A stretch of DNA of 52,608 nt from Cupriavidus cauae. GTDB taxonomy: Bacteria > Pseudomonadota > Gammaproteobacteria > Burkholderiales > Burkholderiaceae. Location: NCBI RefSeq assembly GCF_008632125.1, contig NZ_VWRN01000050.1, forward strand, positions 1-52,608, given 5' to 3'. The stretch's first letter is position 1. Each line of letters starts with the position of its first letter. The notes beneath the pieces were generated by a model. It was not told where the DNA came from. It saw only the letters and a list, made by a program, of their open reading frames with translations, and did no database searches. Both the position numbers and the translations under genes were made by a program. Of this stretch, positions 34,558 through 43,545 are shown piece by piece.

Positions 34558-34935
34558 ATGCGGTCCACCGCCACCCTGCCCGCTTCGATCGTGACCTTCC
34601 TTGCCTATACGGCGCTGTTCGTGCTGACGGCGCTGGCCGAGATCGTCGGCTGCTATTTGCCTTACCTGGTATTAAAGCAGGAAAAGACCCCGCTGCTGCT
34701 GGTTCCCGCGGCCCTGGCGTTGGCGGCCTTCGCCTGGCTGCTGACCCTGCATCCCACCGCCGCCGGTCGAACGTATGCGGCGTATGGCGGCGTCTATATT
34801 GCCGTCGCGCTGGTGTGGCTTCGCATCGTGGACGGGCTGCCGCTGACGCGCTGGGACGTCCTCGGCGCCGCGGTGGCGCTGGCCGGCATGGCCATTATCG
34901 TGCTGCAGCCGACCACGGGTGCCGGGACGGGCTGA
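34558..34935 (+). CDS. YnfA/UPF0060 small membrane protein
   Basis: This encodes 125 residues from the ATG at 34558. Four membrane helices and the family signatures [37 protein letters not shown] and [18 protein letters not shown] match YnfA/UPF0060 proteins, which are related to small multidrug-resistance transporters and may form dimers. The N-terminal ten residues before the first helix are longer than usual, so the real start may be the GTG at about 34588. A hairpin (34958-34976) lies between it and the convergent PepSY gene. Confidence 0.9.
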   Translation: MRSTATLPASIVTFLAYTALFVLTALAEIVGCYLPYLVLKQEKTPLLLVPAALALAAFAWLLTLHPTAAGRTYAAYGGVYIAVALVWLRIVDGLPLTRWDVLGAAVALAGMAIIVLQPTTGAGTG

Positions 34936-34957
34936 TCCGCCGATCCGCCGATCCCGG

Positions 34958-34976
34958 TCGGGACATCCCGTCCCGA
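34958..34976. terminator. Hairpin between convergent genes
   Basis: TCGGGAC (34958-34964) and GTCCCGA (34970-34976) form a 7-bp stem with a 5-base loop between the YnfA stop and the PepSY-protein stop. It could serve both directions, but no T-tract is present. Confidence 0.5.
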
Positions 34977-36413
34977 TCATTGCCGTACCGGTCTCGACGG
35001 CACGCCGGCGGCTCTGTCCACGAGCCGATCGATCAGCCAGACCAGCAGCATCGTGACTCCCATCAGCGGGAATATCGCCCCCAGTACCGCCAGTCCGGCA
35101 ATCCATGCGCGCATCGGCGGCGGGCTCGACGGACGCGACGGCGCGCCCAATGCGTTGGCCGGCTTGCGCTTGATCCACATGACGAAGCCGGTGATGGCCA
35201 GCGCCATCAGGCCGAGCGAGATCGCGGCGCATGCGATCTGATTGGCAAGGCCGAAATACCGGCCCATATGGAGCGAGGTGCCGTACGACACGGCCTTGGC
35301 GACGGGGCCGTAGTCGTCGTAGCGGATATCCCGGACGATATTGCCGCTGTGCGGATCGATATGCAGCGTTCTTTCGGCCTTGGGGTCGCTGGGGAAGCAC
35401 GACACCGAATAGACCGCATCGGGCGTTCCCGGTAGTGCCACCTGGCATCCCGCGCCGGCTCCGCGCGAGCCGGCGATGGCAACGACCCGATCCAGACCGA
35501 TCGGCGCATGGCCGGCGGATGCGCTGGTTCCGACCGGCACGGCGGTCAATCCCGTCGCCCACGGGACTTCGCTCAGCGGCAGCGATTCCATCGTCCCGCC
35601 GTGTCGCCGGTGATCGCCATGAGCGGCATGATTGCCCTCACGGACCGGGGCGTGCGTGTGCCCTGCTCCAGCATCGCCCGGGCGCCCCAGGTTCGCGGCG
35701 GTCGTGATGGCCTTGAATTGCTTGCCCCAGAATGCGGTCCACGGCAGGCCGGACAGCACGAACGCCAGCGCACCGATGGCGAGCGATGCGCCGAGCATCA
35801 GATGGATCTCCTTCCATCGCCCTCGCCTGCCGCTTGCTGGCCGCATTGCAAACGCCCTCACACCCGATTCGCGCAAGCGCGGCCACCACATGGCCAGGCC
35901 GGTGGCGATCATCACCAGCGTCCAGCATCCGGCCAGTTCCATCAGCAATTCGCCGGGCTTTCCGACCAGCAGGGCGCGATGCAGCAACCGGACCTGCTTC
36001 ATGAAGCGGTCTTCCACGCTGAGGCTGCCCAGCACCGCGCCTGAATAGGGATCCAGATAGAGGCTTTCGCTGTTGCCAGAGGGCAGGCGGAAGATGAACT
36101 CCGCACTGGCGCGCGGATCGTTGCGCATGGTGTAGGTCGTGGCCACGGCGCCGGCCGGCGCGGCCGCCCTCGCCCGCTCCAGCAGCGTTTGCGGGGACAG
36201 CGGCTCGCCCTGCGGTGTCACGCGCAATAGCCCCGGATACAGCAAGGGTTCGATTTGCGGCTGGAAGCAGTAAATGGTGCCGGTGATCGCCAGCACGATC
36301 AGAAAGGGCATTACGAACAGGCCGGCGTAGAAATGCCAGCGCCAAAGCGTGCGGTGGGCGGCGGACGTTGGGGCAGGCGCTGCGGCGGGCGATCGGGGTG
36401 TCGGTACGGACAT
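34977..36413 (-). CDS. PepSY-associated transmembrane protein (putative ferric reductase)
   Basis: This encodes 478 residues. The first membrane helix begins RTLWRWHFYAGLFVMPFLIVLAI, the hallmark of PepSY_TM proteins. Further helices lie near 160-180 (ELAGCWTLVMIATGLAMWWPRL), 210-225, 385-405 and at the C terminus. The large periplasmic loop contains a His-rich segment (GAGHTHAPVREGNHAAHGDH, about 250-270) and a PepSY-like domain (TLHIDPHSGNIVRDIRYDD). Such proteins commonly sit beside siderophore receptors and reduce ferric chelates. Here it is divergent from a TonB receptor. Start and length fit the family. Confidence 0.9.
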   Translation of the reverse strand: MSVPTPRSPAAAPAPTSAAHRTLWRWHFYAGLFVMPFLIVLAITGTIYCFQPQIEPLLYPGLLRVTPQGEPLSPQTLLERARAAAPAGAVATTYTMRNDPRASAEFIFRLPSGNSESLYLDPYSGAVLGSLSVEDRFMKQVRLLHRALLVGKPGELLMELAGCWTLVMIATGLAMWWPRLRESGVRAFAMRPASGRRGRWKEIHLMLGASLAIGALAFVLSGLPWTAFWGKQFKAITTAANLGRPGDAGAGHTHAPVREGNHAAHGDHRRHGGTMESLPLSEVPWATGLTAVPVGTSASAGHAPIGLDRVVAIAGSRGAGAGCQVALPGTPDAVYSVSCFPSDPKAERTLHIDPHSGNIVRDIRYDDYGPVAKAVSYGTSLHMGRYFGLANQIACAAISLGLMALAITGFVMWIKRKPANALGAPSRPSSPPPMRAWIAGLAVLGAIFPLMGVTMLLVWLIDRLVDRAAGVPSRPVRQ

Positions 36414-36452
36414 CTGCGGGAGCGGTGAATGCGTGATGGCGCTATCGAAGCT

Positions 36453-36526
36453 ATTGGGTTATTGGGTTATTGGGTTATTGGGTTATTGGGTTATTGGGTT
36501 ATTGGGGTTATTGGGGTTATTGGCCT
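36453..36526. repeat. Octanucleotide tandem repeat between divergent genes
   Basis: Six perfect ATTGGGTT units (36453-36500) are followed by two 9-bp variants with an extra G and one degenerate unit. The tract is 40 bp upstream of the PepSY-protein start and 190 bp upstream of the TonB-receptor start. Copy number change by strand slippage could alter promoter spacing. It also lies in an open frame (ATG at 36436) that is in phase with the receptor. Confidence 0.9.
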
Positions 36527-36717
36527 ATTGGCGTCATTTTTTTGACAAGCGAGGCGGATCGCCGCGCCGATCCGTACTGTGCGACGAAATCCCGCGCGGG
36601 TCCTGCGGCATGGTGTCGCATGTACCGTGTACGGCGTGGCCAATAGAATCGGGCACCAAAAACAACGGTGTCTCGCGGCATTCCTGCCGTCTCACCTGGG
36701 ACACGCCCGCTTTCCCA

Positions 36718-38835
36718 ATGGCCCGACTCCTTCCCCGCGAGGTGGCGCTAGCCGCTGCCGCAGTATGCCTTTCCGCCCAGGCGGCCGACCCTTCTCCTGA
36801 GGTCCACGAACTGGCACCGGTCACCGTCCATGCCGCCGGGCAGACCGCGCTGGATGAGCCGGCCTCGACCGGATCGAACCTCGGCTTGACGCCGATGCAG
36901 ACGCCGGCCAGCGTAGACGTCATTGCCCGCGATCAGCTCGAAGTCCGCGGCGATGTATCGCTGGTCGATGCCATCATCCGTGCACCGGGGCTGTCGGGCC
37001 TCGGCCATCCCGGCAATGGCGGCGCTTCGTTGTCCGCCCGCGGCTTTACCGATGCGGCGTCGGTGATGCGGCTCTACGATGGCGTGCGCCAATACGGCGG
37101 GATCGGCGTGACGTATCCCTTCGACACCTGGTCGGTGGAACGCATCGAGGTACTGCGCGGACCCGCCTCGGTGATCTATGGCGAAGGCGCGATCGGCGGC
37201 GTCGTCAATGTCGTGCCGAAAAAGCCGACGCGCGGACCGGTGGAAAACGAAGTCCAGGCGACGATCGGTACGGAGAATACCCAGCGGCTCGCCTTCGGCA
37301 GCGGCGGCGCGATCGACGAGCGCTGGTCATACCGCTTCGATATCAGCGGCAATCGCACGGACGGGTCGGTCGATTTCGGCGATTCGCGCAATCTGTCCGT
37401 CTCGGGCGCGCTGCAATGGGATCCAACGCCGGAGCTCGGCATCAAGCTGAGCTACGCCAAGGGCTGGCAGCAGCCGGCACGGTATTTCGGCGTGCCGCTC
37501 GTCAATGGCCGCCAGGATCCGTCCTTGCGGACCCGAAACTACAACGTCAGCGACAGCCGCATCCAGTTCGACGACCAGTGGACCGAATTATCGGCGCGGT
37601 GGATGCCGAACGCCGATCTGACGGTTCGCTCGCGGGCGTATTACATCGACAGCAAGCGTCATTGGCGCAATGCCGAGTACTACGACTATCTGCCGGCGAG
37701 CGGCCTGATCCAGCGTTCGTCCTATGTCGAGATCCTTCACGATCAATGGCAGGTCGGCAATACCACCGATGCGGTCTATCGCCATGCGTTGTTCGGCATG
37801 AACAACAGCGTGTCGGTCGGCTTCGATGTCAATCGGGCATCGTTTCGCCATACCAATAATTCGCCCTACTCGGGCAGCACGGTGGTCGATCCTTACACGT
37901 TCGATCGCGGCAATTTCATCAACGTCGCCGGCACCACGCCGCGCTACAGCAACGAGGCGGTGCAGTACGCCCTGTTCGCCGAGAATCGGCTGGAAATCAC
38001 GCCGCGGTGGTCCGTGCTGGGGGGCTTGCGCTATGACCATGCCAGGATCGAGCGCCACGATCTGGTGGCCAATCGGGAGCCATTCGACAGGACGTTTTCG
38101 CACATCGGCTGGCGTGCCGGCACGGTGTACAACCTGACGCCGAATCTGGCTGTCTACGCGCAGTATTCGGAAGCGGCCGATCCCGTCAGCGCATTGCTGA
38201 TGCTTTCCTCGTCGAACAGCAATTTCGAGCTGTCCACCGGTCGCCAGGTCGAGGCCGGCGTCAAGCAGGACTTCTGGAATGGCAAAGGGGAATGGACCGT
38301 TGCGGCCTACCACATCGTCAAGAAGAACCTGGTCACGCGCGACGCGGTCAATCCCACGCAAAGCGTACAGGTTGGCGAGCAGTTCTCGCGCGGCATCGAG
38401 GCCAGCATCGGCGTCGAATTCCTGCCGGGATGGCGGCTCGATGCCAATGCCGCGCTGCTGCAGGCGCGCTACGACCGGTTCACCGAATCGGTCAACGGCA
38501 CGGCGGTCTCGCGCAATGGCAACGTGCCGACCGACGTGCCGGAGCGCCTGGCCAATGCCTGGCTGACCTGGCGCTTCCTGCCGGAATGGACGGCCGGCGC
38601 CGGCATCCGCCATGTCGGCCGCCGCTTCGCCGACCGCGCCAATACGCTCAAGATGCCGGCGTACACCACCACCGACCTGCTGCTGCAATGGCGGCCGCGC
38701 AAGCACACCACGCTGTCACTGCGCGGCTTCAATGTGTTCGATTGGCACTATGTCGCAACGGCCTACTACAATCCGACCCAATGGTTGCAAGGGGCCGGAC
38801 GGCGGGTGGAATTGACGGTCAATCACCGGTTTTGA
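36718..38835 (+). CDS. TonB-dependent siderophore receptor
   Basis: This encodes 705 residues from the ATG at 36718, where a signal peptide (MARLLPREVALAAAAVCLSA) begins and ends near AQAAD. The frame stays open 370 bp further upstream across the octanucleotide repeat, but the signal peptide argues for this start. It has a plug domain with VTVHAAG (TonB-box region), TPMQTPASVDVIARDQLE and RGFTDAASVMRLYDGVRQYGG, plus VERIEVLRGPASVIYGEGAIGGVVNVV. The beta-barrel ends in VNHRF with a terminal Phe. The family imports ferric siderophores. Its divergent neighbour is a PepSY reductase-like protein. Confidence 0.93.
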   Translation: MARLLPREVALAAAAVCLSAQAADPSPEVHELAPVTVHAAGQTALDEPASTGSNLGLTPMQTPASVDVIARDQLEVRGDVSLVDAIIRAPGLSGLGHPGNGGASLSARGFTDAASVMRLYDGVRQYGGIGVTYPFDTWSVERIEVLRGPASVIYGEGAIGGVVNVVPKKPTRGPVENEVQATIGTENTQRLAFGSGGAIDERWSYRFDISGNRTDGSVDFGDSRNLSVSGALQWDPTPELGIKLSYAKGWQQPARYFGVPLVNGRQDPSLRTRNYNVSDSRIQFDDQWTELSARWMPNADLTVRSRAYYIDSKRHWRNAEYYDYLPASGLIQRSSYVEILHDQWQVGNTTDAVYRHALFGMNNSVSVGFDVNRASFRHTNNSPYSGSTVVDPYTFDRGNFINVAGTTPRYSNEAVQYALFAENRLEITPRWSVLGGLRYDHARIERHDLVANREPFDRTFSHIGWRAGTVYNLTPNLAVYAQYSEAADPVSALLMLSSSNSNFELSTGRQVEAGVKQDFWNGKGEWTVAAYHIVKKNLVTRDAVNPTQSVQVGEQFSRGIEASIGVEFLPGWRLDANAALLQARYDRFTESVNGTAVSRNGNVPTDVPERLANAWLTWRFLPEWTAGAGIRHVGRRFADRANTLKMPAYTTTDLLLQWRPRKHTTLSLRGFNVFDWHYVATAYYNPTQWLQGAGRRVELTVNHRF

Positions 38836-38974
38836 GTGCAGGCACGCGTCGACACGGGTTTGCGCCACCATGACGCGAACCGGCCGTGCCGCGGCGAAGC
38901 AATGGCGTGGCGCTGCTTTATAGTTCGTATCTTCTTCAGTCCGTTGACCGGGCCGTCGATCGTCTCGAACGTCC

Positions 38975-40573
38975 ATGCACACTGCCTCCCATCGCCTGTT
39001 CGCCCGCTTGCGTCCGCTGGTCCCCGCCGTTTTCGCGATGTTCGTGCTCGCCGGATGCGCCCTGCCACCGCTGGAACCCCGAACCGAATCGCATGCGTTG
39101 ACGCCGGAAGAGTCCCGCGACACGGCGCTGGGCCGCGCGCTGGCGCCGGCATTGGCCGAGCGTCCCGGCCTGTCGGGCATCCACCCGCTGGCCGATCCGC
39201 GCGAGGCCTTCGCCGCGCGGGTCCATGGCGCCCGCATGGCCGAGCGCACGCTGGACGTGCAGTACTACATCTGGCGCCGCGACACCACCGGCACGCTGCT
39301 GCTCGATGCCTTGCATGAAGCCGCCGAGCGCGGCGTGCGCGTGCGCCTGCTGCTGGACGACAACGGCATCTCGGGCCTCGACGAAATCCTGTCCGCGCTG
39401 GACGCCCATCCCAATATCGAGGTCCGCCTGTTCAATCCTTTCGTCGTGCGGTCGCCGAAATTCATCGGCTATCTGACGGACTTCCGCCGCCTGAACCGGC
39501 GCATGCACAATAAATCGTTCACGGTGGATGCGCAGGCGACCATCGTGGGCGGACGCAATGTCGGCGACGAATATTTTGGCGCCACCGATGGCGTGCTGTT
39601 TTCCGATCTGGACGTGCTGGCCGTCGGCCCGATTGCTGCCGAGGTCGAACGGGACTTCGATCGCTACTGGGCGAGCGCCAGTGCGTATCCGGTGAACCGG
39701 ATCGCGTTGCCCGTGTCCCCGGACAGGCTGGAACAACTGGCCCGGGAGGCCGCCACCGCGGAGCGCGACCCCGCCGCCACGGCTTACATGAACGCCCTGA
39801 AGGCACTGCCGGCCTACCGTCGCATCATCGATGGCACCCTGGCGTTCGAGTGGGCGAAGACACGGATCGTCAGCGACGATCCCGCCAAGGTCCTGGGCAA
39901 GGCGCCGAGCAATGGACTGATCGGGCATCAGCTGATGGAGACCATCGGCGTGCCGACGCGCGAGCTGGACCTGGTGTCGCCCTACTTCGTTCCGACCGAG
40001 GCCGGTGCGAAGACCTTTGCCGACCTCGCCGCCAAGGGGGTCAAGGTGCGCGTGCTGACCAATGCGGCCGAGGCCACGGACGTCAAGGTGGTGCACTCCG
40101 GCTATGTCAAATGGCGCCGCGCGCTGCTCGAATCCGGCGTGCAATTGTTCGAGCTGCGGCGCGAAGTCGCGCCGCCCGCGGACAAGGCCGATACCACTCC
40201 CCGCTCCAGGCCCGAGGAGCGCACCGGGCCGTTCGGCAGCTCCGGCGCAAGCCTGCATGCCAAGACGTTCGCCGTCGATGCGCAGCGGGCCTTTGTCGGT
40301 TCGCTCAATTTCGATCCGCGCTCGGCCCATCTGAATACCGAATTGGGTTTCGTGATCGACAGTCCCGCGCTGGCCGGCAGGATCGAATCGGCATTCGATA
40401 CCAGCGTTCCGCAGAACGCCTATGAGGTCCGGCTGGCCGACGACGGCAGCCTGTACTGGCTCGAAAGGCGCGGCAGCGACACGATTCGCCACGATACCGA
40501 GCCCAATACCAGCTGGCTGGAGCGCTTGTGGATCCGGGGCTTGTCGTTGCTGCCGATCGACTGGATGTTGTGA
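38975..40573 (+). CDS. Phospholipase-D family lipoprotein (cardiolipin synthase C-like)
   Basis: This encodes 532 residues. The N-terminal signal and lipobox LAGC (about residue 27) make it an envelope lipoprotein. Two HKD motifs form one phosphatidyl-transferase active site: H178-K180-D185 in HNKSFTVD with GGRNVGDEYFG, and H428-K430-D435 in HAKTFAVD with GSLNFDPRSAHLNTELG. The family includes ClsC (YmdC), which makes cardiolipin from phosphatidylglycerol and phosphatidylethanolamine; the lipobox and overall length agree. Start choice at 38975 gives the complete signal. A different PLD-type lipase is the alternative. Confidence 0.88.
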   Translation: MHTASHRLFARLRPLVPAVFAMFVLAGCALPPLEPRTESHALTPEESRDTALGRALAPALAERPGLSGIHPLADPREAFAARVHGARMAERTLDVQYYIWRRDTTGTLLLDALHEAAERGVRVRLLLDDNGISGLDEILSALDAHPNIEVRLFNPFVVRSPKFIGYLTDFRRLNRRMHNKSFTVDAQATIVGGRNVGDEYFGATDGVLFSDLDVLAVGPIAAEVERDFDRYWASASAYPVNRIALPVSPDRLEQLAREAATAERDPAATAYMNALKALPAYRRIIDGTLAFEWAKTRIVSDDPAKVLGKAPSNGLIGHQLMETIGVPTRELDLVSPYFVPTEAGAKTFADLAAKGVKVRVLTNAAEATDVKVVHSGYVKWRRALLESGVQLFELRREVAPPADKADTTPRSRPEERTGPFGSSGASLHAKTFAVDAQRAFVGSLNFDPRSAHLNTELGFVIDSPALAGRIESAFDTSVPQNAYEVRLADDGSLYWLERRGSDTIRHDTEPNTSWLERLWIRGLSLLPIDWML

Positions 40574-40674
40574 CGTGCTGCGGGGTATTGCGACGTGCGG
40601 CGATGTGTCGTGGGGATGCGCTGCGGGACCGCTACGCGCGGAGAAAAACCTGCCGAGCGGTCCCCGGCGTTCCG

Positions 40675-41097
40675 CTATTGCGCGTCCTGCTCGCCCATCA
40701 TCGCCGCCGGGTTCATCCACACCGGCTCGAACAGGTGACCGTCCGGATCTTCGAAGGTGCGCAGGTACATGAAGCCCATGTCCTGTGGCTCGCGAATGTC
40801 GGCGCGTCCGCCGGCCGATTTCGCGGCTTCGACGATGGCGTCCACCTCCTCGCGGCTGTCGATCGACAGCGCGATCAGCATGGCGCTGGTCTGGTGCCCG
40901 TCGGCGATCGGCTTGCTGGTGAAGGTCCCGTAATAGGCGTGCGTCATCAGATGAAAGTTGATGGTGTCGGACCACACCATCGACGAGGTCTGATGGTCGC
41001 TGAACTGCTCGTTCCTGACGCAGCCGATCGCCTCGTAGAAGCGCGTCGCGGCCGCGAGATCGCGGACCGGCAGGTTCAGGAAAATCATCTTTGCCAT
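40675..41097 (-). CDS. VOC (glyoxalase/bleomycin-resistance) family protein
   Basis: This encodes 140 residues with the vicinal-oxygen-chelate fold: FLNLPVRDLAAATRFYEAIGC at the start, central strands with MTHAYYGTFTSK, and EDPDGHLFEPVWMNP at the end. His and Glu residues could bind a metal, but conservation is only partial, as in the PhnB-like branch. It follows the DJ-1-like gene by 20 bp on the same strand, which suggests an operon for handling reactive carbonyls or a similar small molecule. The substrate is unknown. Confidence 0.9.
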   Translation of the reverse strand: MAKMIFLNLPVRDLAAATRFYEAIGCVRNEQFSDHQTSSMVWSDTINFHLMTHAYYGTFTSKPIADGHQTSAMLIALSIDSREEVDAIVEAAKSAGGRADIREPQDMGFMYLRTFEDPDGHLFEPVWMNPAAMMGEQDAQ

Positions 41098-41117
41098 CGT
41101 GTCTCCTCCGTTGGGTT

Positions 41118-42311
41118 CTACTGCATTGAGGTGGTTCGCGTCTCGGTTCGCCCATGTTCGCCGGGATATTCCAGCTGCATGGCGACGAGTGCTTCCGTAC
41201 GCGTGCCGTAGCGTTGGCCGATGCCGTTCAGGGCCGCATCAAGCGCCTTCGCCGGGTGCGGTTCCGCGGTGAGTGCAATGGTGCGTTCTCCATCCCAGTC
41301 CTTGCCCACCTGCTCGGGCAGCAGCCGGATGCCGTTCCGGGTCTGGATCGGCCCCGGCTGCGCGGCGAAGGAGATGGCCTGCGAACGGTAGGTGCGCGAC
41401 CACGCGTCGGCGACCAGCGCCAGCGATACCTCGTCGACGCCGGGCCGCAGCGCGATGCCGAGCCGTTCGCGGTTCCAGAACGCCATGGTGTTGCCCATCG
41501 CCGTCAAGGCGAAGGGACGCGTGAAGGTGAAGGCGTCGCTGTCGTGGCGCGCATCCCAATGCGGCAGGCCCAGGTCGCGGGCGACCGCCTCTGCCCTGTC
41601 GCGGCCGGCCACGGCTTCGATCAGCGTCAGCGTCATCGGCATCGAGGCGGAAATGCCGGTGGTGGTGGCGACGCGGCCGTCGACCACGATGCGCCGATCG
41701 GGGACGTGGCGTACCGTGGGATGCTTCTCCAGCAGGTCGTTCAGGTAGTACCAATGAGTGGTGGCGCGCTTGCCGTCGAGCAGGCCGGCTGCGGCCACCA
41801 CCTTCGCTCCGGCGCAGATGCCGATCACGGTGGCGCCCTTGGCGGCCTGGCCGCGGATCCATTGCAGCACGGTCGGATCGTCGTCTCGGCTCATCGCCGG
41901 GACCAGCACGTAGTCGGCGCCCTGGGGATGCTGCGCGTCGAACTGCGCGATCGTTGCATCCGGCTCGACCCGCAGCGCGGGGTAGAGCTTCACCGGTCCG
42001 GGCTGCGTCGCCAATGCCGCCACCTCGCCGATGTCGGCGCGGCGCAGGATGCCATAGGGCATCAGATAGTCGGTGGTTTCGGTGGCGTCGTTGATGCCGA
42101 CGATGGCGATTACCGGGCGCGGGCGCTTGGGTGGCTTCAGCGCCGACAGCGTGGCGGCCCGCTCGGATTCGGCGATCGCCGGCGGCGCGGCGGGAGTTGT
42201 GGCCGGCGGCAAGGACAGCAGCCACGCCGCGCCGGCGGCCAGCGCGATGACCACCATACCGGCAATGCCGAGCCCGATCCATGTCGCACGACGTCGATTC
42301 GGCCGGTTCAT
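41118..42311 (-). CDS. Membrane-anchored DJ-1/PfpI-family protein
   Basis: This encodes 397 residues. A basic start and one membrane helix (about 12-33) are followed by a linker rich in Pro and Ala, then a DJ-1/PfpI domain with IAIVGINDATETTDYLMPYGIL and the nucleophile motif GATVIGICAGAKVVAAAGLL, with the active Cys in GICAG, followed by HWYYLNDLL. The C-terminal third (about 240-390) is unlike AraC-type helix-turn-helix, and its role is unclear. The anchor suggests a periplasm-facing protein. It forms an operon with the VOC gene downstream. Confidence 0.87.
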   Translation of the reverse strand: MNRPNRRRATWIGLGIAGMVVIALAAGAAWLLSLPPATTPAAPPAIAESERAATLSALKPPKRPRPVIAIVGINDATETTDYLMPYGILRRADIGEVAALATQPGPVKLYPALRVEPDATIAQFDAQHPQGADYVLVPAMSRDDDPTVLQWIRGQAAKGATVIGICAGAKVVAAAGLLDGKRATTHWYYLNDLLEKHPTVRHVPDRRIVVDGRVATTTGISASMPMTLTLIEAVAGRDRAEAVARDLGLPHWDARHDSDAFTFTRPFALTAMGNTMAFWNRERLGIALRPGVDEVSLALVADAWSRTYRSQAISFAAQPGPIQTRNGIRLLPEQVGKDWDGERTIALTAEPHPAKALDAALNGIGQRYGTRTEALVAMQLEYPGEHGRTETRTTSMQ

Positions 42312-42487
42312 CGTCCTCGTCTCCCCGTGGTTTTTTTAGCCAGACCACTAGCTTAGGCGGACGGAATCGGGACGCCAAGCCATGCCAAGGTGTCCACATT
42401 TGGCGGGGATCGGTCGATGCCGAACACCATGCCGGTGCCCGCGCCGACAGCGGGGCCGGCGCCGGGCAAGTACCGGACCTTCGCGCC

Positions 42488-43396
42488 CTACCCCTTTCGC
42501 AGTCCCTCCACCGGATCGGTCTCGAACGCCTGCCACAGCGCATCGCGCCGCTGCAGCGCCTCGATCACCGCCGGCTGGCGCAATTGAGCGACGGCGGACA
42601 CCAGTGCATTGCACAGGAAGAATGCCGCCGTGTAGGAGTCGAAGGGGGATGCGTTGGCGGTGCGCACCAGCAGATGGTGGTCGGCCAGCGGCACCAGCGG
42701 CGCGGCGGGGCTGTCGCAGATGGCGACGACGCGGGCGCCCCGCTCGCGGAAGGCACGGGCGATGCTGACCGGCGCGCTGGAATAGCGGCGGACGCTGAAG
42801 GTCAGCAGCACGTCTTCCGGCTGCACCCACAGCATCGCGTCGGTGGCCGTCACCGCGCCGGCCCCCAGCTCCTGCACATTGGGGCGGCACATGTTCAGAT
42901 GCAGCGCCAGCCAGGCACTGACCGGCGCGCTGTTCTTCTGCGCGAGGATGAACAGACGCCCTTTTCCTCCGGCCAGCAGCCGCGCGATCGCTTCGAACGC
43001 GGCGATGTCCAGCGATTCGTGCGTGGCGGTCAGGTTGTGCTGGTCGTGCATCAACGCATCTTCGAGGCAGGCCCGCAGGGTTCGCTTGCCGCCGATCAGC
43101 GCCGGCGCGCGCTGTCCCGCGGTCGGCAGCGCCGCCGTTACGCTGGCCCGCGCTTCGCGCTGGGCGTCGGCATAGCTGGCATAGCCGAGCTTGGCGAACA
43201 GCCTGACCACGGTCGACGCGCTGGTGCCGTGCTGTGCCGCCAGCGCGGTCGCCGATTCCAGCAGCACATGCGGATAGCCGCGCGTCAGCGCGTCGGCCAG
43301 CTCGCGCTCGCGCGCGGTCAACGTGGCGGCTTCGCGCGCCAACCGGTCGAGCAGCGTGGCGCCATGATCGGCGCTTTCCTTGCGGGAGTTCGTCAT
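42488..43396 (-). CDS. MurR/RpiR-family transcriptional regulator
   Basis: This encodes 302 residues from the ATG at 43396; a longer frame to 43447 runs into the operator region. The N-terminal helix-turn-helix domain (about 25-85) has LLESATALAAQHGTSASTVV and RLFAKLGYASYADAQ, characteristic of RpiR regulators. The C-terminal half is an SIS-type sugar- or ligand-binding domain (KGRLFILAQKNS and RERGARVVAICDSPAAPL). It probably represses the divergent M20 peptidase and Bug genes and itself through two palindromes at 43407-43453. The effector is unknown. Confidence 0.92.
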   Translation of the reverse strand: MTNSRKESADHGATLLDRLAREAATLTARERELADALTRGYPHVLLESATALAAQHGTSASTVVRLFAKLGYASYADAQREARASVTAALPTAGQRAPALIGGKRTLRACLEDALMHDQHNLTATHESLDIAAFEAIARLLAGGKGRLFILAQKNSAPVSAWLALHLNMCRPNVQELGAGAVTATDAMLWVQPEDVLLTFSVRRYSSAPVSIARAFRERGARVVAICDSPAAPLVPLADHHLLVRTANASPFDSYTAAFFLCNALVSAVAQLRQPAVIEALQRRDALWQAFETDPVEGLRKG

Positions 43397-43406
43397 ATTG
43401 ACACTC

Positions 43407-43422
43407 TGCAATACGTATTGCA
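43407..43422. promoter_or_regulatory. RpiR-type operator, perfect palindrome
   Basis: TGCAATACGTATTGCA is a 16-bp perfect palindrome 10 bp upstream of the regulator's start and 124 bp upstream of the peptidase start. A weaker copy lies 31 bp further along (43438-43453), about three helical turns centre to centre. Confidence 0.7.
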
Positions 43423-43437
43423 TGATGATATCACCGT

Positions 43438-43453
43438 TGCAATACATGTTTCA
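43438..43453. promoter_or_regulatory. RpiR-type operator, imperfect second copy
   Basis: TGCAATACATGTTTCA matches 13 of 16 positions of the palindrome at 43407-43422. The two sites lie on the same face of the helix, suggesting cooperative binding by a dimer pair. Confidence 0.55.
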
Positions 43454-43545
43454 TGGTGCATGTTGTTGCGCCTCCCATCACGTCTTTCATCGCGAACCGG
43501 GCACCGGTCTTCGGTATTCGGTCATCCGTCGCGAACAGGAACCCC

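Noticed and set aside
36453..36526. CRISPR-like reading of the repeat tract
   Set aside because: Units are 8 bp and directly adjacent, with no spacers, so it is a simple tandem repeat.
36349..36717. Extended N terminus of the siderophore receptor from 36349 or 36436
   Set aside because: A normal signal peptide starts at 36718, and the upstream residues are translated repeat sequence; kept only as a finding about phase variation.
38936..41155. 739-residue open frame on the minus strand
   Set aside because: It is antisense to the phospholipase-D gene and extends into the VOC gene; composition is that of a shadow frame.
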